DNA of 64,000 nucleotides from Yponomeuta sedellus (GCA_934045075.1 OW203736.1:20747805-20811804), one strand, 5' to 3'; shown: positions 31,321-42,062, numbered from the stretch's first letter. Notes: generated by a model from the sequence alone, not told the origin. Numbers and translations are program-made.

Positions 31321-31828
31321 ACCCACGACCTGTGGCATGGTAAAGAGACGTGATAACGCTGGACCGACGGGGCAGTGAAATGTACAGGATAATGTATTGC
31401 CGACTGTATAGTATAGTTATCAGCTTCCAGAAAATTAGTGCGAAGAGTTTCATGACTTCGAAACCTGCTTCGTTAGAAAGAAGTGTCGTTTCTCTAATGA
31501 GCGCTTTTCAGAAGGACTTAAAAAAATAAAGTTGTACCACTTTTAATCAATAGATGGCGCTAGCGGTTGCCCTATTTGAATGAAGGAGGCTAACTGACCA
31601 GAAACTGAAGAAACGTTTCTGCATAGCTGATAGTATGCAGCAAGGTATCATTGGTTACTGGTCTTCTTTCTACTCTATGATTCTGTCACTCCTATATACT
31701 CTGTGTCAATAACCTCCGTTCTCAGACAGAGTTAGGCACGGCGCCATCTAGTAGCTTTTGGGGAACCCAACTGACAGCTGTCAAAAACGCCGAGCTGAAA
31801 AGCCCTCATCAGTCGATATCATCGATAT
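31321..31828. other. No gene seen
   Basis: No repeat or frame supported. Confidence 0.4.
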
Positions 31829-32177
31829 CAACCCTTGTACGTCCCCACTGCGGGGGCACGGGTCTCTTCCTGCGTCACAAGAAGGTTAGGCCATACTCCA
31901 CCATGAGGAACAGGTCCGGGTTGGAGGAGGATTGTAAAACAGTGGCAGGCCTTACTGTCAGAAGTTATCAAGCCGCCTATAAGGCCTCTGACATGGCTTA
32001 ACGACTGCCATTATATAACAGCCGGCACCAACGGCTTAACGTGCCTTGCGAAGCACGGAAGCGCTCAGAAAAATGCCACTAGCGGTAGTCACGGGTCGGT
32101 TACCTATGCGCCTGTTGTTGCTTAACTCAAGAAATTGATTTCAATCACTCGGTTTGACTAGGCCACGAGCGCTTCTT
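31829..32177 (-). repeat. Family D 5S-like SINE, near full length
   Basis: Preceded on the plus strand by atatcatcgatatc, the ATC-rich 3' tail. The 5S-like block carries a deletion near 32,105. Confidence 0.8.
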
Positions 32178-32444
32178 TAATTAATATAATACCTTATTTC
32201 TCAAACAAATAAGTAGCTGCATAAGAAGGTGAATCTTACTTTCCCTCCTCCCTTCTCCAAGGAGAGTTCAATTTAACCGTCCTGTACTAACATCCGCCTA
32301 AGTAGACTAACTTTGCGCGAAGTTGTGCAGACACCAGTTTCATATTTCGCGGGGAATGTCCGAAGTTAGGCACTTCTAGGAATGCCCATAGTGTGAGCTT
32401 GCTACATATGTACTAGTACAGGGATCCCAGTATATTGACATGAT

Positions 32445-32464
32445 AGATAGATAGATAGATAGAA
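32445..32464 (+). repeat. (GATA)n microsatellite
   Basis: gatagatagatagatagata tract. Confidence 0.85.
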
Positions 32465-32593
32465 TATTTATGGTTGTATATACAGCAGGAATTACATAAG
32501 AGACTTAAACAATAACATAGTCCTTATTCCATAGTTATTACTTAACAAGCTGTGTCCCGCGGGTTATCGATTTTCCCATGGAAATAAGATATT

Positions 32594-32795
32594 TTATGCC
32601 ACACCTGGCCTTAAAGTGGCTTTTTCCGCACGCTTTCTGGCCAAGTGTAGACATAAAAAGATGTACACAACACGGGAGGTAATAAAGAAAGCTCTCGATC
32701 GCATATTTACCTCCGTCGCTTGCAGCTCGGGCCGCAAACTTCTGCGATCTCGGCCTTTCTTTGTATTAGCACCCTAGTTGTGTAATGTACTATTT
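32594..32795 (+). repeat. Family I repeat inside family H
   Basis: tatgccacacctggccttaa to tgtgtaatgtactatt. The internal hairpin is reduced to its left half (ggctttttccgcacg). Confidence 0.65.
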
Positions 32796-33436
32796 TAATA
32801 CAGTTGCTCAAAAAGTGGCGTATTGCAGGGACGTATAGCGTGCGGGATGTGGGCTATTACACACTCGTGCTTTTTTTTTACCTTTCCCGCACTAGTGCGT
32901 TCTCTTTCCCAACTGTCAAAATAATGTCTATAAAAAAACACCAAGAAGTTTTTACTAAAAAAAATCATAAAATGGGTACCATTTTTCCTTATGTCAAATA
33001 TAGTTGGAACCACTGTCAAACTCCGTGCACTGCTCTATGGTTTATAAGGAAACTACAGATAATAGACCGAATTTGACAGTTATTTGTTTCATTACTTTAT
33101 TAATAGTTTTTTTTTTCATTTCATCTCATAAAATTTCATTTTCATTTCATATCAATAAAAAAAATCTACTGAAGACTTGGCTGTATGGGCATAGTTCCCT
33201 TTGCCTACCAGAATGGGTGAAGAAAAAAAAAACTCTGGTTATATTCTTTTACGGTTGGCACCATTTTCCAAATAATTGTATTTTAATAAATTGCTTAATT
33301 TTTTCGCAACTGTATTAAAAGTAGTCGTTCAGCACACGTGCGGAACCATCATTGCAACTTGTTCCGACTGTCAACGTGGACATTTGTCGGAACTCTTTGC
33401 AATGACAGCCTTTCCGCACTTGTAATGAAATATACT
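32796..33436. mobile_element. Unclassified insertion with inverted blocks
   Basis: ttttaatacagttgc near 32,797 is inverted at about 33,307 (gcaactgtattaaaa), and cgcacttgtaatgaaatata lies at the right end. Frames on both strands (32,795-33,076) overlap each other and have no domain. It could be one element together with the adjacent family I sequence. Confidence 0.4.
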
Positions 33437-33487
33437 ATTCCCGCAGTAAAACGTAGTCTATATGTTAATCCAGGGTGTCAGCTAACT

Positions 33488-34738
33488 GGGGTGCGTTGCC
33501 AGATTACCTCCCCGTGTGCCCTTCCGCTTCCGTTCCTTCTGATTCATCTTGAACCAGTGGGAAGGGTAAGTGGCAAGGGCCGGTGCACTCTGGGCGCTGG
33601 TCAGTAACTTCTCTTTATGGGATCTTGCTGGCCAGCGGCGAAATATCTGGCGGGAGGGGTCGCGTGGACCCTGCTTCACTTGTGGATTGGGACCCAGGCG
33701 ACCAACCGATTGAAGGACCGACTGGGGGGGGGGCGCCGCTGCGCGGATGCGCGCGCGCCTCGTACCAGTCGGACCAGAGTGGCCGTGGGCGGAGGGTTCA
33801 GGGGCCCTCTGCCTCCATCACGGCGGGAGGGGCGCGTGGGCCCTGTTTTACTCTGTGGAGCGAGACCCAGGCAACCAACTGATTGAAGGACCGACTGAGG
33901 GGGGAGGGGGGGACGCCGCTGCGCGAAAGCGCGTGCGCCTCGTACCAGTCGGACCAGAGTGGCCGTGGGCGGAGGGTCGGGGGACCCTCTACCTCCATCA
34001 CGGCGGGAGGGGTCGCGTGGGCCTTGTTTCACTCTGTGGAGCGGGACCCAGGTGACCAACCGATTGAAGGACCGACTGGGGGGGCGCCGCTGCGCGGAAG
34101 CGCGCGCGCCTCGTACCAGTCGGACTAGAGTGGCCGTCGGGTCGCGGAGGGTCGGGGGACACTCCGCCTCCATCATGGCGGGCCAGAGGGCGCCCTTGCG
34201 TGTTCCGAGGGTGCCTTCTAGCACAGAGGGGGCCCGCGCGGTCGCTTTCCGCCTTCTCTGCTTTCAGAGAAGCGCTGGTGAGCCACGCGACGGGCCTCGC
34301 GTGTGGGGCGTGTGGGGGCCAACAGGATACATTGGCCCCCATGCGCCCCAACGAGGAGATGCACCGCCCTCCTCTAGTCCCATTGGTCCAAGTTACGATG
34401 GGATGGAGGGGGCGGCGCGTTGGGGCGTGTGGGGGCCAAGTTTCTTTGGCACATGGTCCCTATGCGCTCCAACAAGGAGATGCGGCGTTCCCTCGCCCTG
34501 TCGTATGAGGCACTGTGATGGGGCAGGGACGCCGCCGAAGGAGTGCCTGCAAGGGCGCCCGCAGACGGGGTTGCGGTAGTGTGCATAAGCGTTCCCGTGG
34601 CCCCGTCCTTTGCGGTGCGGAGGAACACCCCAGGAGTTTTAGTCGGTATACCGCCCTTTTCAGAGCGGGGAGTCCGACATAACCGCGCTCCCCCGAGCCG
34701 GTGGTACCCGTAATGGGGTTTCTCCTGGATAAAAAAAG
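33488..34738 (+). mobile_element. Family G R1-like LINE 3' end with triplicated 3' region
   Basis: Same end as 21,589-22,445 (CGGTPQEF-stop, gttttagtcggtat, gagccggtggtacccgtaat, poly-A). It is flanked by ggtgtcagctaact (33,474) and ggtgtcggcaaact (34,739), a slightly diverged duplication. Between 33,655 and 34,190 a unit of 174-180 bp is present three times, against once in the other copy. Two further hairpin blocks (ttggggcgtgtgggggcc) occur at 34,300 and 34,420. Confidence 0.8.
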
Positions 34739-34847
34739 GTGTCGGCAAACTCCATAGCAAATTTTAATTAATATTACTCGAGCCGTTTAGACGTGAAGAA
34801 GTAACATACATAACAAATACACTCACAAAACTTTCGCCTTTATATTC

Positions 34848-35020
34848 CTTTATTGTATTCTTTTTTCTGGCTGTGCAATAGTGTTCTCTAACTCTATCTC
34901 TATATTATAGTGTGAAGTAATTATAAGTGAATGACGGGTAGTAATTTACTTTTCATTACTTTTAGTACTTATTAGATGTGGGTCTGATCGCAATTATTTA
35001 TTAAGTAATCAGTATTTACC
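34848..35020 (+). repeat. LINE tail and PLE-like fragments
   Basis: 34,862-34,910 is a family K-like tail (ctggctgtgcaatagtgttc). 34,980-35,020 has gatcgcaattatttattaag, the PLE-associated block. Confidence 0.45.
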
Positions 35021-35375
35021 TTGGAAATTAAGGCTCTCAGCATATCAAGAGCTGTCTAGGTGGCATAAATTTCAAATCTCAACTCAAAGGCCCCATAATG
35101 TTCATAATGCCCTAAGTTTGCTTACTGGTTTATATTACCACGCTACCACGATGTAAATAGTGTAGATATTACCTTATGGTGGTAAAGGGGGGTTCCCTAA
35201 TGGTCGTGAGTACAGGTTGTTGGTGTCAACTTGTGTAAATGGGTTTTGTAAAAGGCTGTGATTGGAAACTAAGTAAGTTCTGTTGCACCGATGACATCGC
35301 ACATGCTATAATCTAGGGTATTTGCAGTAATTTCATTTATTAGTAACTAATTTGTTGTGTGGTGTAATTAGGAAT
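35021..35375. other. No gene seen
   Basis: Nothing supported. Confidence 0.35.
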
Positions 35376-35700
35376 CGATATCAACCCTTTGTTTGTCCCC
35401 TCTGCTGGGTCACGGGTCTCTTCCTGCATCGCAGGTAGGCCATACTTCACCACGGAGGCCAAGTCCGGGTTGGTGGTGGATTGTAAGTCAGGGGCGGGCC
35501 TTACTGACAGAGGTTTTCAGGCCGCCCATACAATTTGTGACACGGGCTACGACTGACATTACGAGACAACCGACACGAACGGCTTAACGTGCCTTGGGAG
35601 CATGGAAGTGCTCGGGAAAATTCCATTAGCGGTTGTAGTCACGGGAGGGTCTCCAGCACCTGACCGCGCCTGCTGTTGCTTAAACCAAATGATTGTTTCC
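35376..35700 (-). repeat. Family D 5S-like SINE, diverged
   Basis: Recognisable through aagtccgggttggtggtgga and acggcttaacgtgccttggg. The 5S-like block is deleted in part, so this is an old copy. Confidence 0.7.
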
Positions 35701-35734
35701 AAACAAAACGTTACCTACGTAACAAAAATGCCAA

Positions 35735-35945
35735 AAAACCTGGAGGATTATTTGTCGCCCGCTGTAACGGGTATAGACCTTAAACTGTGTGACACGGGCA
35801 CTCTGCCGCTTTGTTTTATGCATCTCCACTACGCCGGGGGCGTTTCAAAGTATTACTGCGTGTATTAGCAGGTTCTGAAACGCGACAGCCGAGTAGCTTT
35901 TAGCGCTAGCCCCGGATGTCGGGGCCATGGAACAAGCGGAAATGT
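35735..35945 (+). repeat. Family P repeat
   Basis: aagtattactgcgtgtatta, ttttagcgctagccccgg and gggccatgg are shared with 37,610-37,700. Origin unknown. Confidence 0.45.
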
Positions 35946-35984
35946 GGCATTTCCCTATCTAATACCGGCGCCAAACATAGGTTC

Positions 35985-36080
35985 AAACAAGTGATCACAT
36001 AATTGTGCACATGTGTGGCACAGAGTTTGTTACTATTGTCACATAACATGTCCGTGCCACGTATGTGATCACTTGTTTGT
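35985..36080. repeat. Inverted repeat, 17-bp arms
   Basis: aaacaagtgatcacata and tatgtgatcacttgttt are exact complements separated by about 60 bp. Confidence 0.8.
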
Positions 36081-36500
36081 CACACTGCTTTGGTCAAGGC
36101 CAATACAGAACTATGTGAGGCTTTATACAGGGCCGTCCTAGCCAAAGAAACTAATAAAAAACTATTTTTGGAAATCAAATAGTTCCTTAAGTTGTAACAC
36201 ACTTGGTAAGGCCGTCGAGAGATAGTATTAAATGGACTGTATAGTTTATAATGTCTTTCTAACTGGTCTAAGCTGTGCGTGGAATAAAAGGCTCAATAAT
36301 TGGGTTTGCCAAAGAGAAAATAGGTAGAAATGAAATAACAATGCAAAAGAACAATAGAAGAGTGAATGTCAGTATGTACAATGAAACCTCCTGCCGAAGT
36401 AAACTCTATGACGGCGTAGACACTTTTTTTACGTAAGCATTTTGTGCAAATAAATTTTCAACTTCAAAACATTTTATTTTTTAATGGTCATAATAGAATA
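36081..36500. other. No gene seen
   Basis: Nothing supported. Confidence 0.35.
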
Positions 36501-36502
36501 GG

Positions 36503-36590
36503 TACCAAGAATAACTGTTATTCTTGGTATCACTGACCGTCATGGTACAGGACCGTCATGCCCGCTGTCATGGGCAGTAGCCCATGACAG
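36503..36590. repeat. Two adjacent perfect hairpins
   Basis: ccaagaataac-t-gttattcttgg near 36,505-36,530, and gctgtcatgggc-agta-gcccatgacagc near 36,560-36,590, with ggtac and catggtac also mirrored. Confidence 0.8.
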
Positions 36591-36783
36591 CACCAAAAAA
36601 AATGTGATTTTTTTATGAGCTGTCAAAACACGACTGCGCTACAGAGAATGCAGAAGGAACCTGCTATATTTTTTCAAGACTTAGTTCGATTAAGTAAGGG
36701 ATCTGCTAATCAAAAGCTTCTATTCAAATGATCAAAATCAACGTGGTTTTATTCAAAACTATCTGGGCCTGGAAAACGTCGTA

Positions 36784-36928
36784 CTTCTTCTTCTTCTTCA
36801 GGCTATATTATGTAGTCCACTGCTGGACATAGCCCTCCCCTAATGAGCGCCATAGCGCCCTGTCTTCAGCTTGGCGCCTCCAGCATCTGCCGGCAGTTTT
36901 TCGTAGATCGTCATCCCACCTCGTCATA
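36784..36928 (-). pseudogene. Family E RTE 3' end
   Basis: cttcttcttcttcaggctat, cactgctggacatagccctc and cagcatctgccggcagtttt. 5' truncated. Confidence 0.75.
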
Positions 36929-37270
36929 CGCCACAGATTTATTAAAAAAATATATTATTTGTCTTGCATAAGAGCCTATTCCTTGCAATAAAAAACACAC
37001 CAAAAAAGAATAACCGAAATTGGTCCAGCCGTTCACGCGTGATGACGTGACCAAAGGGAAATACGAATACATCTACTCACATCGCATCACTTCATACTAC
37101 TATTAAAAAGGCGAAAGTTTGTAAATGTGTATGTTTGTTACTTCTTCTCGTCTAAACGGCCGGAGCGATTTTAATAAAATTTGGTATGAGAATAGCTGAC
37201 TCCCTGGATTACAAATTAACAATATGGAAAAATCGACAATCCGCGGGTATCACCGCGGGGCATAGCTAGT
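36929..37270 (-). repeat. Family H copy (37,093-37,270) with a second dispersed repeat beside it
   Basis: The reverse complement of 37,093-37,270 runs from agctatgccccgcggtgata-like sequence through the agacgagaagaagtaacaaa block to tcgcctttttaatagtagta. 36,960-37,080 resembles the 13.7-kb repeat. Confidence 0.6.
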
Positions 37271-37609
37271 ATATAAAAATTGCGTATCAGTATGTGGCAA
37301 CTAACAGCGGCTAAGAAATGTCAAATATTATATTTTATTCTGAGTTGTCTAGAAGAAATGATTGTACGTAAGGTACATAAGGTAATACCTCCTGCACATA
37401 CAATAAAAAACATTCCATGTATCTATTTAGATTTATTAATTCAATAGATAATTATAAAAGTTACAAAAACGTTGCAGAAAATAAAATTGTAACCAATATC
37501 ATAAAATACTACGCATATTGCATCGCGCGACGAATCAAAAAAACAACTATGTGATGTCAGAGTAGGAAAGTCAGAAATCGAATTAAACTTTACCATACAT
37601 TTTGTTTCA
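37271..37609. other. No gene seen
   Basis: AT-rich, no supported feature. Confidence 0.35.
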
Positions 37610-37815
37610 TAGTATTACTGCGAATTAGCGAGTCCCAGAGTGCGACATCGGCGTGGCTTTTAACGTTAGCCCGGGGGAGAGGGCCACGAAAAACGCGAGT
37701 GTTAAGCACCACATAAGATAAGATAATTATTATTAATACGTTTATAGCACATAAGTAAAAAAATACAATGCCAATGTGGCGGACTTAATGCTATAAGCAT
37801 TTTCTACCAGTCAAC
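37610..37815. repeat. Family P fragment, half of the 24.1-kb hairpin, and family J (-)
   Basis: 37,610-37,700 is family P. 37,748-37,775 matches one arm of the hairpin at 24,091. 37,780-37,815 (gcggacttaatgctataagc) is family J in reverse. Confidence 0.5.
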
Positions 37816-38187
37816 CACAGATGGTGCAAGAGATTAAATGGTAGGCATTCACGGAACTTGAGGAACGAGCACGGAACGAGATTAAATGGTAGGCAAAACG
37901 GAAGAGAAACTTAGTTAAAATTAGATAAGCTGACAAGTACTCAATAAGTACATATAATATATAAGTAAGTAAATATACGCTATATACTTATAATAGATAA
38001 TAATTATATATAAAATATATATAAAAATATTTATACTAATAACTATCACAACATAGATATTATAAATATATATTAAAAAGGACGTAAGACAGTAGTGAGA
38101 TTGTAATTACACACAGCTGGGATCCTCCTCGGGAGGATAAGATAGTAATAATAATAACACAACATAGGTGCCGACATTCAATATTCA
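37816..38187. other. No gene seen
   Basis: 37,940-38,070 is a TATA-rich run. Nothing coding. Confidence 0.4.
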
Positions 38188-38247
38188 GCTTGCCGCATCC
38201 AGCATCTGCCGGCAGTTTTTCGCAGATCGTCATCCCACCTGGTCACT
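38188..38247 (-). repeat. Family E RTE fragment
   Basis: cagcttgccgcatccagcat and agatcgtcatcccacctggt. Confidence 0.65.
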
Positions 38248-38373
38248 CGTCTGCAAAAAAACGTCAAGGCAACTCTCGGGTTGTCTGCACAGTAATTCCT
38301 GTGCGACGCCATACTGCTCAAGATCGTATTTTGGTAACTTAATTTAAAAACATTTTTTTTTATATCGTTATCA

Positions 38374-38607
38374 ACCCTTGTATGTCCCTACTGCTGGGGC
38401 ACGGGTCTCTTCTTGCATCGCAGGAAGGTTAGGCCATAATCCACCACGGGGAACAAGTCTGGGTTGGTGAAGAATTGTAAGACAGTGGCGGGCCTTACTG
38501 TCAGAAGTTATCAAGCCGCCCATAAGGCCTCTGACATGGCTTAACGACTGCCCTTACATGACAGCCGGCACCAACGGCTTAACGTGCCTTGCGAAGCACG
38601 GAAGCGT
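38374..38607 (-). repeat. Family D SINE, lacking the 5S-like head
   Basis: Typical 3' two-thirds, preceded by a T-run on the plus strand (A-rich tail). It stops at gcgaagcacggaagcg, so it is 5' truncated in its own direction. Confidence 0.8.
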
Positions 38608-38884
38608 TTTTAATATAATAATAAAAATTTAATGAAAATACACCGAAAGATTAATAATTAGTAATAATCACTTTTTTAGCACTTGTCCAACGAAAAATCT
38701 GATCTGGTATTCGGAAACCTGTCAAATAGCCTATTTATAAAAACACTATTTCTTAAAACTCTCCTCAGAGGCAGTATAAATGGTCTGTGGCTACGTGGAA
38801 TGTGGACTGTGAGGTTCGATAGACGATTGGTTTGAAATGATGAGCCGACGTTCTTAAAACACTAGCTTAATGTATGAATGACTG

Positions 38885-39060
38885 ACGTATGGATTACATA
38901 ACATTTACATACAAGCACATACATTGCTTCTGGCCCCACACTAGGATATACTGTGTCGTGGGAACCAGAAACAACGACATCACAAACATGTAAACATCCA
39001 AGACTTGGGCTTTTTTTTGTTCCCATCCGGGTTTCGAACCCGGTACACATGTCGTATAAC
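38885..39060 (-). repeat. Family C tRNA-derived SINE
   Basis: Reverse copy of 30,986-31,320, with B box ccgggttcgaaacccgg and the gatgtttacatgtttgtgat body. Confidence 0.65.
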
Positions 39061-39199
39061 TTACATGGATTGTATGAGTGAGTTATGGATGGCTCGCCCG
39101 CTTCTTAATTCCTTACATAGAAAACTTTTGCGTTTGTCTGCATGTCTAAGCCACAACAAACTGCCTCTGAGAAGTGTTGTAAGGAATAGCGTTTTTATA

Positions 39200-39416
39200 T
39201 TATGCGAGCTATGCTCGGAGTTTCTCTGAAGGATAGGATTCGTAACAAATGCACCCGACAGTTAACCGAAGTTATCGACATAGCTCAGAGAATTAGCGAG
39301 CTGAAGTGGCAGTGGGCTGGCCATATCTCGCGAAGAACCGACAAACGTTGGAGTAAACGAGTTCTTGAGTGGAGACCGCGACTCGGCAAACGTAGTGTAG
39401 GACGCCCTCCGACCAA
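39200..39416 (+). pseudogene. Family E RTE-clade LINE fragment
   Basis: Encodes MRAMLGVSLKDRIRNKCTRQ, LKWQWAGHISRRTDKRW and KRSVGRPPTK on the plus strand, then switches to family M sequence, so the end was lost or replaced. Confidence 0.8.
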
Positions 39417-39429
39417 ACCGAAGACATTG

Positions 39430-39472
39430 TACATTAACGTTCAGCAAACAGAATGTAAATTCTTTACGTTCT
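39430..39472 (+). repeat. Family M LINE 3' end stub
   Basis: tcagcaaacagaatgtaaat and tctttacgtt. Confidence 0.6.
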
Positions 39473-39474
39473 TC

Positions 39475-39925
39475 TTCTTCTTTTCGTGTCAGCGATTTGA
39501 CCAATTTATATTTTTCCTGGCCAATAGTTGGCTACTGCAATTGCAGCAGCGTTGGCCTCTGTTAGGTCCTCCAGAGTGCAGGTGTGAGGGCACAATGGAC
39601 ATTGGAGCAGGTGCACCATGGATTGCGATGAGGCTCCACAATCACATATCTCCTCCGTTGGTGCAATATAACCCCACCTGCTTAGGTTTTGTCTGCAGCG
39701 ACCTACTTGGGTCTGGAGTCGGTTGAGTGACTGCCACGTAGACCATTGCAGATCGGAACCCGTTGGGAGCCTCTCTTGGGGGCTTACAAAGCCTGTGGGT
39801 ACGGGATGTTTTAATTTCCACCGCACCACCCTTTCCTCAGCTGGGCATTTTTCTAAGGCCTGTGTGCTGCGGAGAAAACTTTTCCGACTTTTTAGCCTAG
39901 CTGGCGGCAGCTCGTACTCATAAAG
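39475..39925 (-). pseudogene. LINE C-terminus with Cys/His motif and GAA tail
   Basis: The minus-strand frame (stop near 39,506) contains SLNRLQTQVGRCRQNLSRWG, then CDCGASSQSMVHLLQC and TLEDLTEANAAAIAVANYW, typical of the RNase H to zinc-knuckle tail of R1/Jockey-like polymerases. It can be read upstream to about 39,925 (ELPPARLKSRKSFLRSTQAL). It is followed by (GAA)n, seen as cttcttcttcttt. 5' truncated. Confidence 0.7.
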
Positions 39926-40184
39926 AGTTGAAATAAATTGTTATGATTTATTGATTGACGTAAATATTACCGCTACTTTCCGGCAACATCCGCTATCGCT
40001 ATCCAGTTCGTGGCCGGCGATGGGGAAAAAAGCGTAGGCGTAAATATTTAGTTATCTCTTTCCCATTTTTGCGCGGGAAAAGTTATACAAGCGTCGGATT
40101 TTCGTAGAGGGGATATTAAAAATTCCCAAGTTTAATGGTTGATAGTACTGCCGTTACGTGATAGATTGGGCGTGTTAATTACTG
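39926..40184. other. No gene seen
   Basis: Nothing supported. Confidence 0.35.
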
Positions 40185-40320
40185 GCTATAGTCCTAGCCT
40201 ACGCCATCTAAAATCATGTCCCAGGCACTGCAGCATCCGACTGGTCCCTTCACTTATATAGTGTGAGTGAAGATGCCGCTGTATAATACGTCATCTCATT
40301 GCATAGATGCAGAGGTTAAT
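40185..40320 (+). repeat. Family B SINE body
   Basis: atcatgtcccaggcactgca and gagtgaagatgccgctgtat. Confidence 0.5.
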
Positions 40321-40374
40321 GTAATAGTTCATTTTATTTAGGTAAATAAATTAACGTAAATAATCTTGATTAAA

Positions 40375-40575
40375 AGGCGACTAAGGGACTCAAACTGGAG
40401 GGTAGGCAGCAGCGCCCTCTGCAGTACAATTCTACCAAACTGCGATCCCCAACCCGCATGCCCATCGTGGGGATTATGGGCATTACCCCCTAATGATGGC
40501 ACAACCTTGCGCTCATTAGGGGAGGGCTATGTCCAGCAGTGGGCTAATATAGCCTGAAGAAGAAGAAGAAGAAAT
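40375..40575 (+). pseudogene. RTE 3' end mosaic with GAA tail
   Basis: 40,495-40,575 reads ttaggggagggctatgtcca then gcctgaagaagaagaagaa. 40,375-40,430 carries the gcgactaagggactcaaact block. Confidence 0.6.
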
Positions 40576-40777
40576 AATCTTGATTCGCCTTTTTATTGAA
40601 GTATATACTTTTTAAATGAAAATATATTTACATTTACATGAATTTCGTGAAATTACATTATATTTCAGATTGAATTGGTAATGTGTAAAGATTTTGATTT
40701 AAAAAGGGTGTATTTCGATAAAAAGACGTACATATCTAGACTGTTTACATTTTTTAAATACCTCAACTAATGGACTG

Positions 40778-40932
40778 TAATAGTACATTACACTACTAGG
40801 GTGGTAATACAAAGAAAGGCCGAGATCGCAGAAGTTTGCGGCCCGAGCTGCAAGCGAGGTGCCTCCCGTGTTGTGTACATCTTTTTATGTCTACACTTGG
40901 CCAGAAAGCCACTTTATTGCCAGGTGTGGCAT
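40778..40932 (-). repeat. Family I repeat
   Basis: Reverse copy of 25,308-25,533 without the hairpin: the sequence goes from aataaagtgg directly to ctttctggccaag. Confidence 0.6.
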
Positions 40933-40999
40933 TAATACTATTAATTCCTTCCAAAAGTGTTGCATCATAAAACATTACATAAACTCACGCCTGTATTCT

Positions 41000-41060
41000 A
41001 GAGGGGTAGGCAGAGACCAGCACTTGCCGCGATCCTGACAGATCACCTTCACCTCCTTCG
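41000..41060 (-). repeat. Family F LINE terminus
   Basis: cacgcctgtattctagaggg and gatcctgacagatcaccttc. Confidence 0.55.
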
Positions 41061-41089
41061 ACAGATTGAAAATTAAGATAGATAAGATT

Positions 41090-41580
41090 AGAATATTCTT
41101 TATACTGGAAAAACACTAAATATAAAATAATTACGCATAAACATAGTACAATTGAAGCGCTCGTGGCCTAGCGAAGCGCTCGTGGCCTAGTCGAACCGAG
41201 TGATTAGAATCAATCACATGGTTAAGCAAAAACGGTCAGGTGCGGAATGGGTGACCGTCCCACGACTACCGCTAGTGGCATTATCCGGGCGCTTCCGTGC
41301 TTCGCAAGGCACGCTAAGCCGTTGGTGCTGGTTGTCATGTAATGGCGGCCGTTAAGCCATGTCAGAGGCCTTATGGGCGGCTTGATAACTTCTGACAGTT
41401 AGGCCCGCCACTGTCTTACAATCTTCCACCAACCCGGACTTGGCCCCCGTGGTGGAGTATGGCCTAGCCTTCCTGCGATGCAGGAAGAGACCCGTGCCCC
41501 AGCAGTGGGGACATACAAGGGTTGACACCATAGTACAATTAGCGACCTTATTGCTGTAAGCAATATGATAAGATAGATTT
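41090..41580 (-). repeat. Family K tail split by a family D SINE
   Basis: The K sequence (agaatattctttatactgga ... catagtacaatt) resumes at 41,527 with catagtacaattagcgacct. The repeated catagtacaatt is the target-site duplication of the D insertion. Confidence 0.75.
41157..41526 (+). repeat. Family D 5S-like SINE, full length, 12-bp TSD
   Basis: Starts gaagcgctcgtggcctag (this block doubled in tandem at 41,157-41,190) and ends acaagggttgacac. It is flanked by catagtacaatt on both sides, which implies target-primed reverse transcription. Confidence 0.88.
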
Positions 41581-41949
41581 AGAAAGAAACACATATTAGC
41601 GAAGGGTAAAATAAAAAGTACCCGAAACGAACCCGTTGAGGTTCATGTGATCTGATGGGATGTGATGTGATTTTCTTTAATGCGCATCGCCAAACTTTCT
41701 GCCTCACGCCTGTATATTTTCGCGGGGTACACAACCTTTGTGCCCGCGTCAAGGCGACCACAGGCTTTCCACAATAAGGCTTGCAAACAATGACTGCGGC
41801 GATTTATCATAGAAAATTTGACACGGCGTCAACAAAATGTATGAAAAATTAATGGCGCCTAATCTTTTGATGGGCCGCGCGGGACGTTTTTTGGGGTTCC
41901 GTGTGCAGAGGGTGCTATTGGTATCTTGTTACTAAGGCTTACGCTTTCA

Positions 41950-42062
41950 GGTCTGTTTAACGTTTGATGGGTTTCTCCTTTCTGTCAACTCCTGCCGTTG
42001 ACTGGTAGAAAATGTCTGTAACATTGTACAATTTTTTTATTATTAATAAATATATTTTTTAA
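41950..42062 (+). repeat. Family J repeat
   Basis: tcctgccgttgactggtaga and gtaacattgtacaattttt. Matches 25,095-25,177. Confidence 0.55.

Larger units (their letters stand above)
32545..34856 (+). repeat. Family H repeat, split into three pieces by later insertions
   Basis: Pieces: 32,545-32,593 (gtcccgcgggttatcgattt), about 33,437-33,487 (agtaaaacgtagtctatatg) and 34,739-34,856 (agccgtttagacgtgaagaa, aactttcgcctttat). Together they match the uninterrupted copy at 43,463-43,680 in order. The breaks hold a family I-containing block and a family G LINE. Confidence 0.75.

Noticed and set aside
33583..34760. Frames of 80-206 aa on both strands
   Set aside because: Same GC-rich family G sequence, enlarged by the tandem units.
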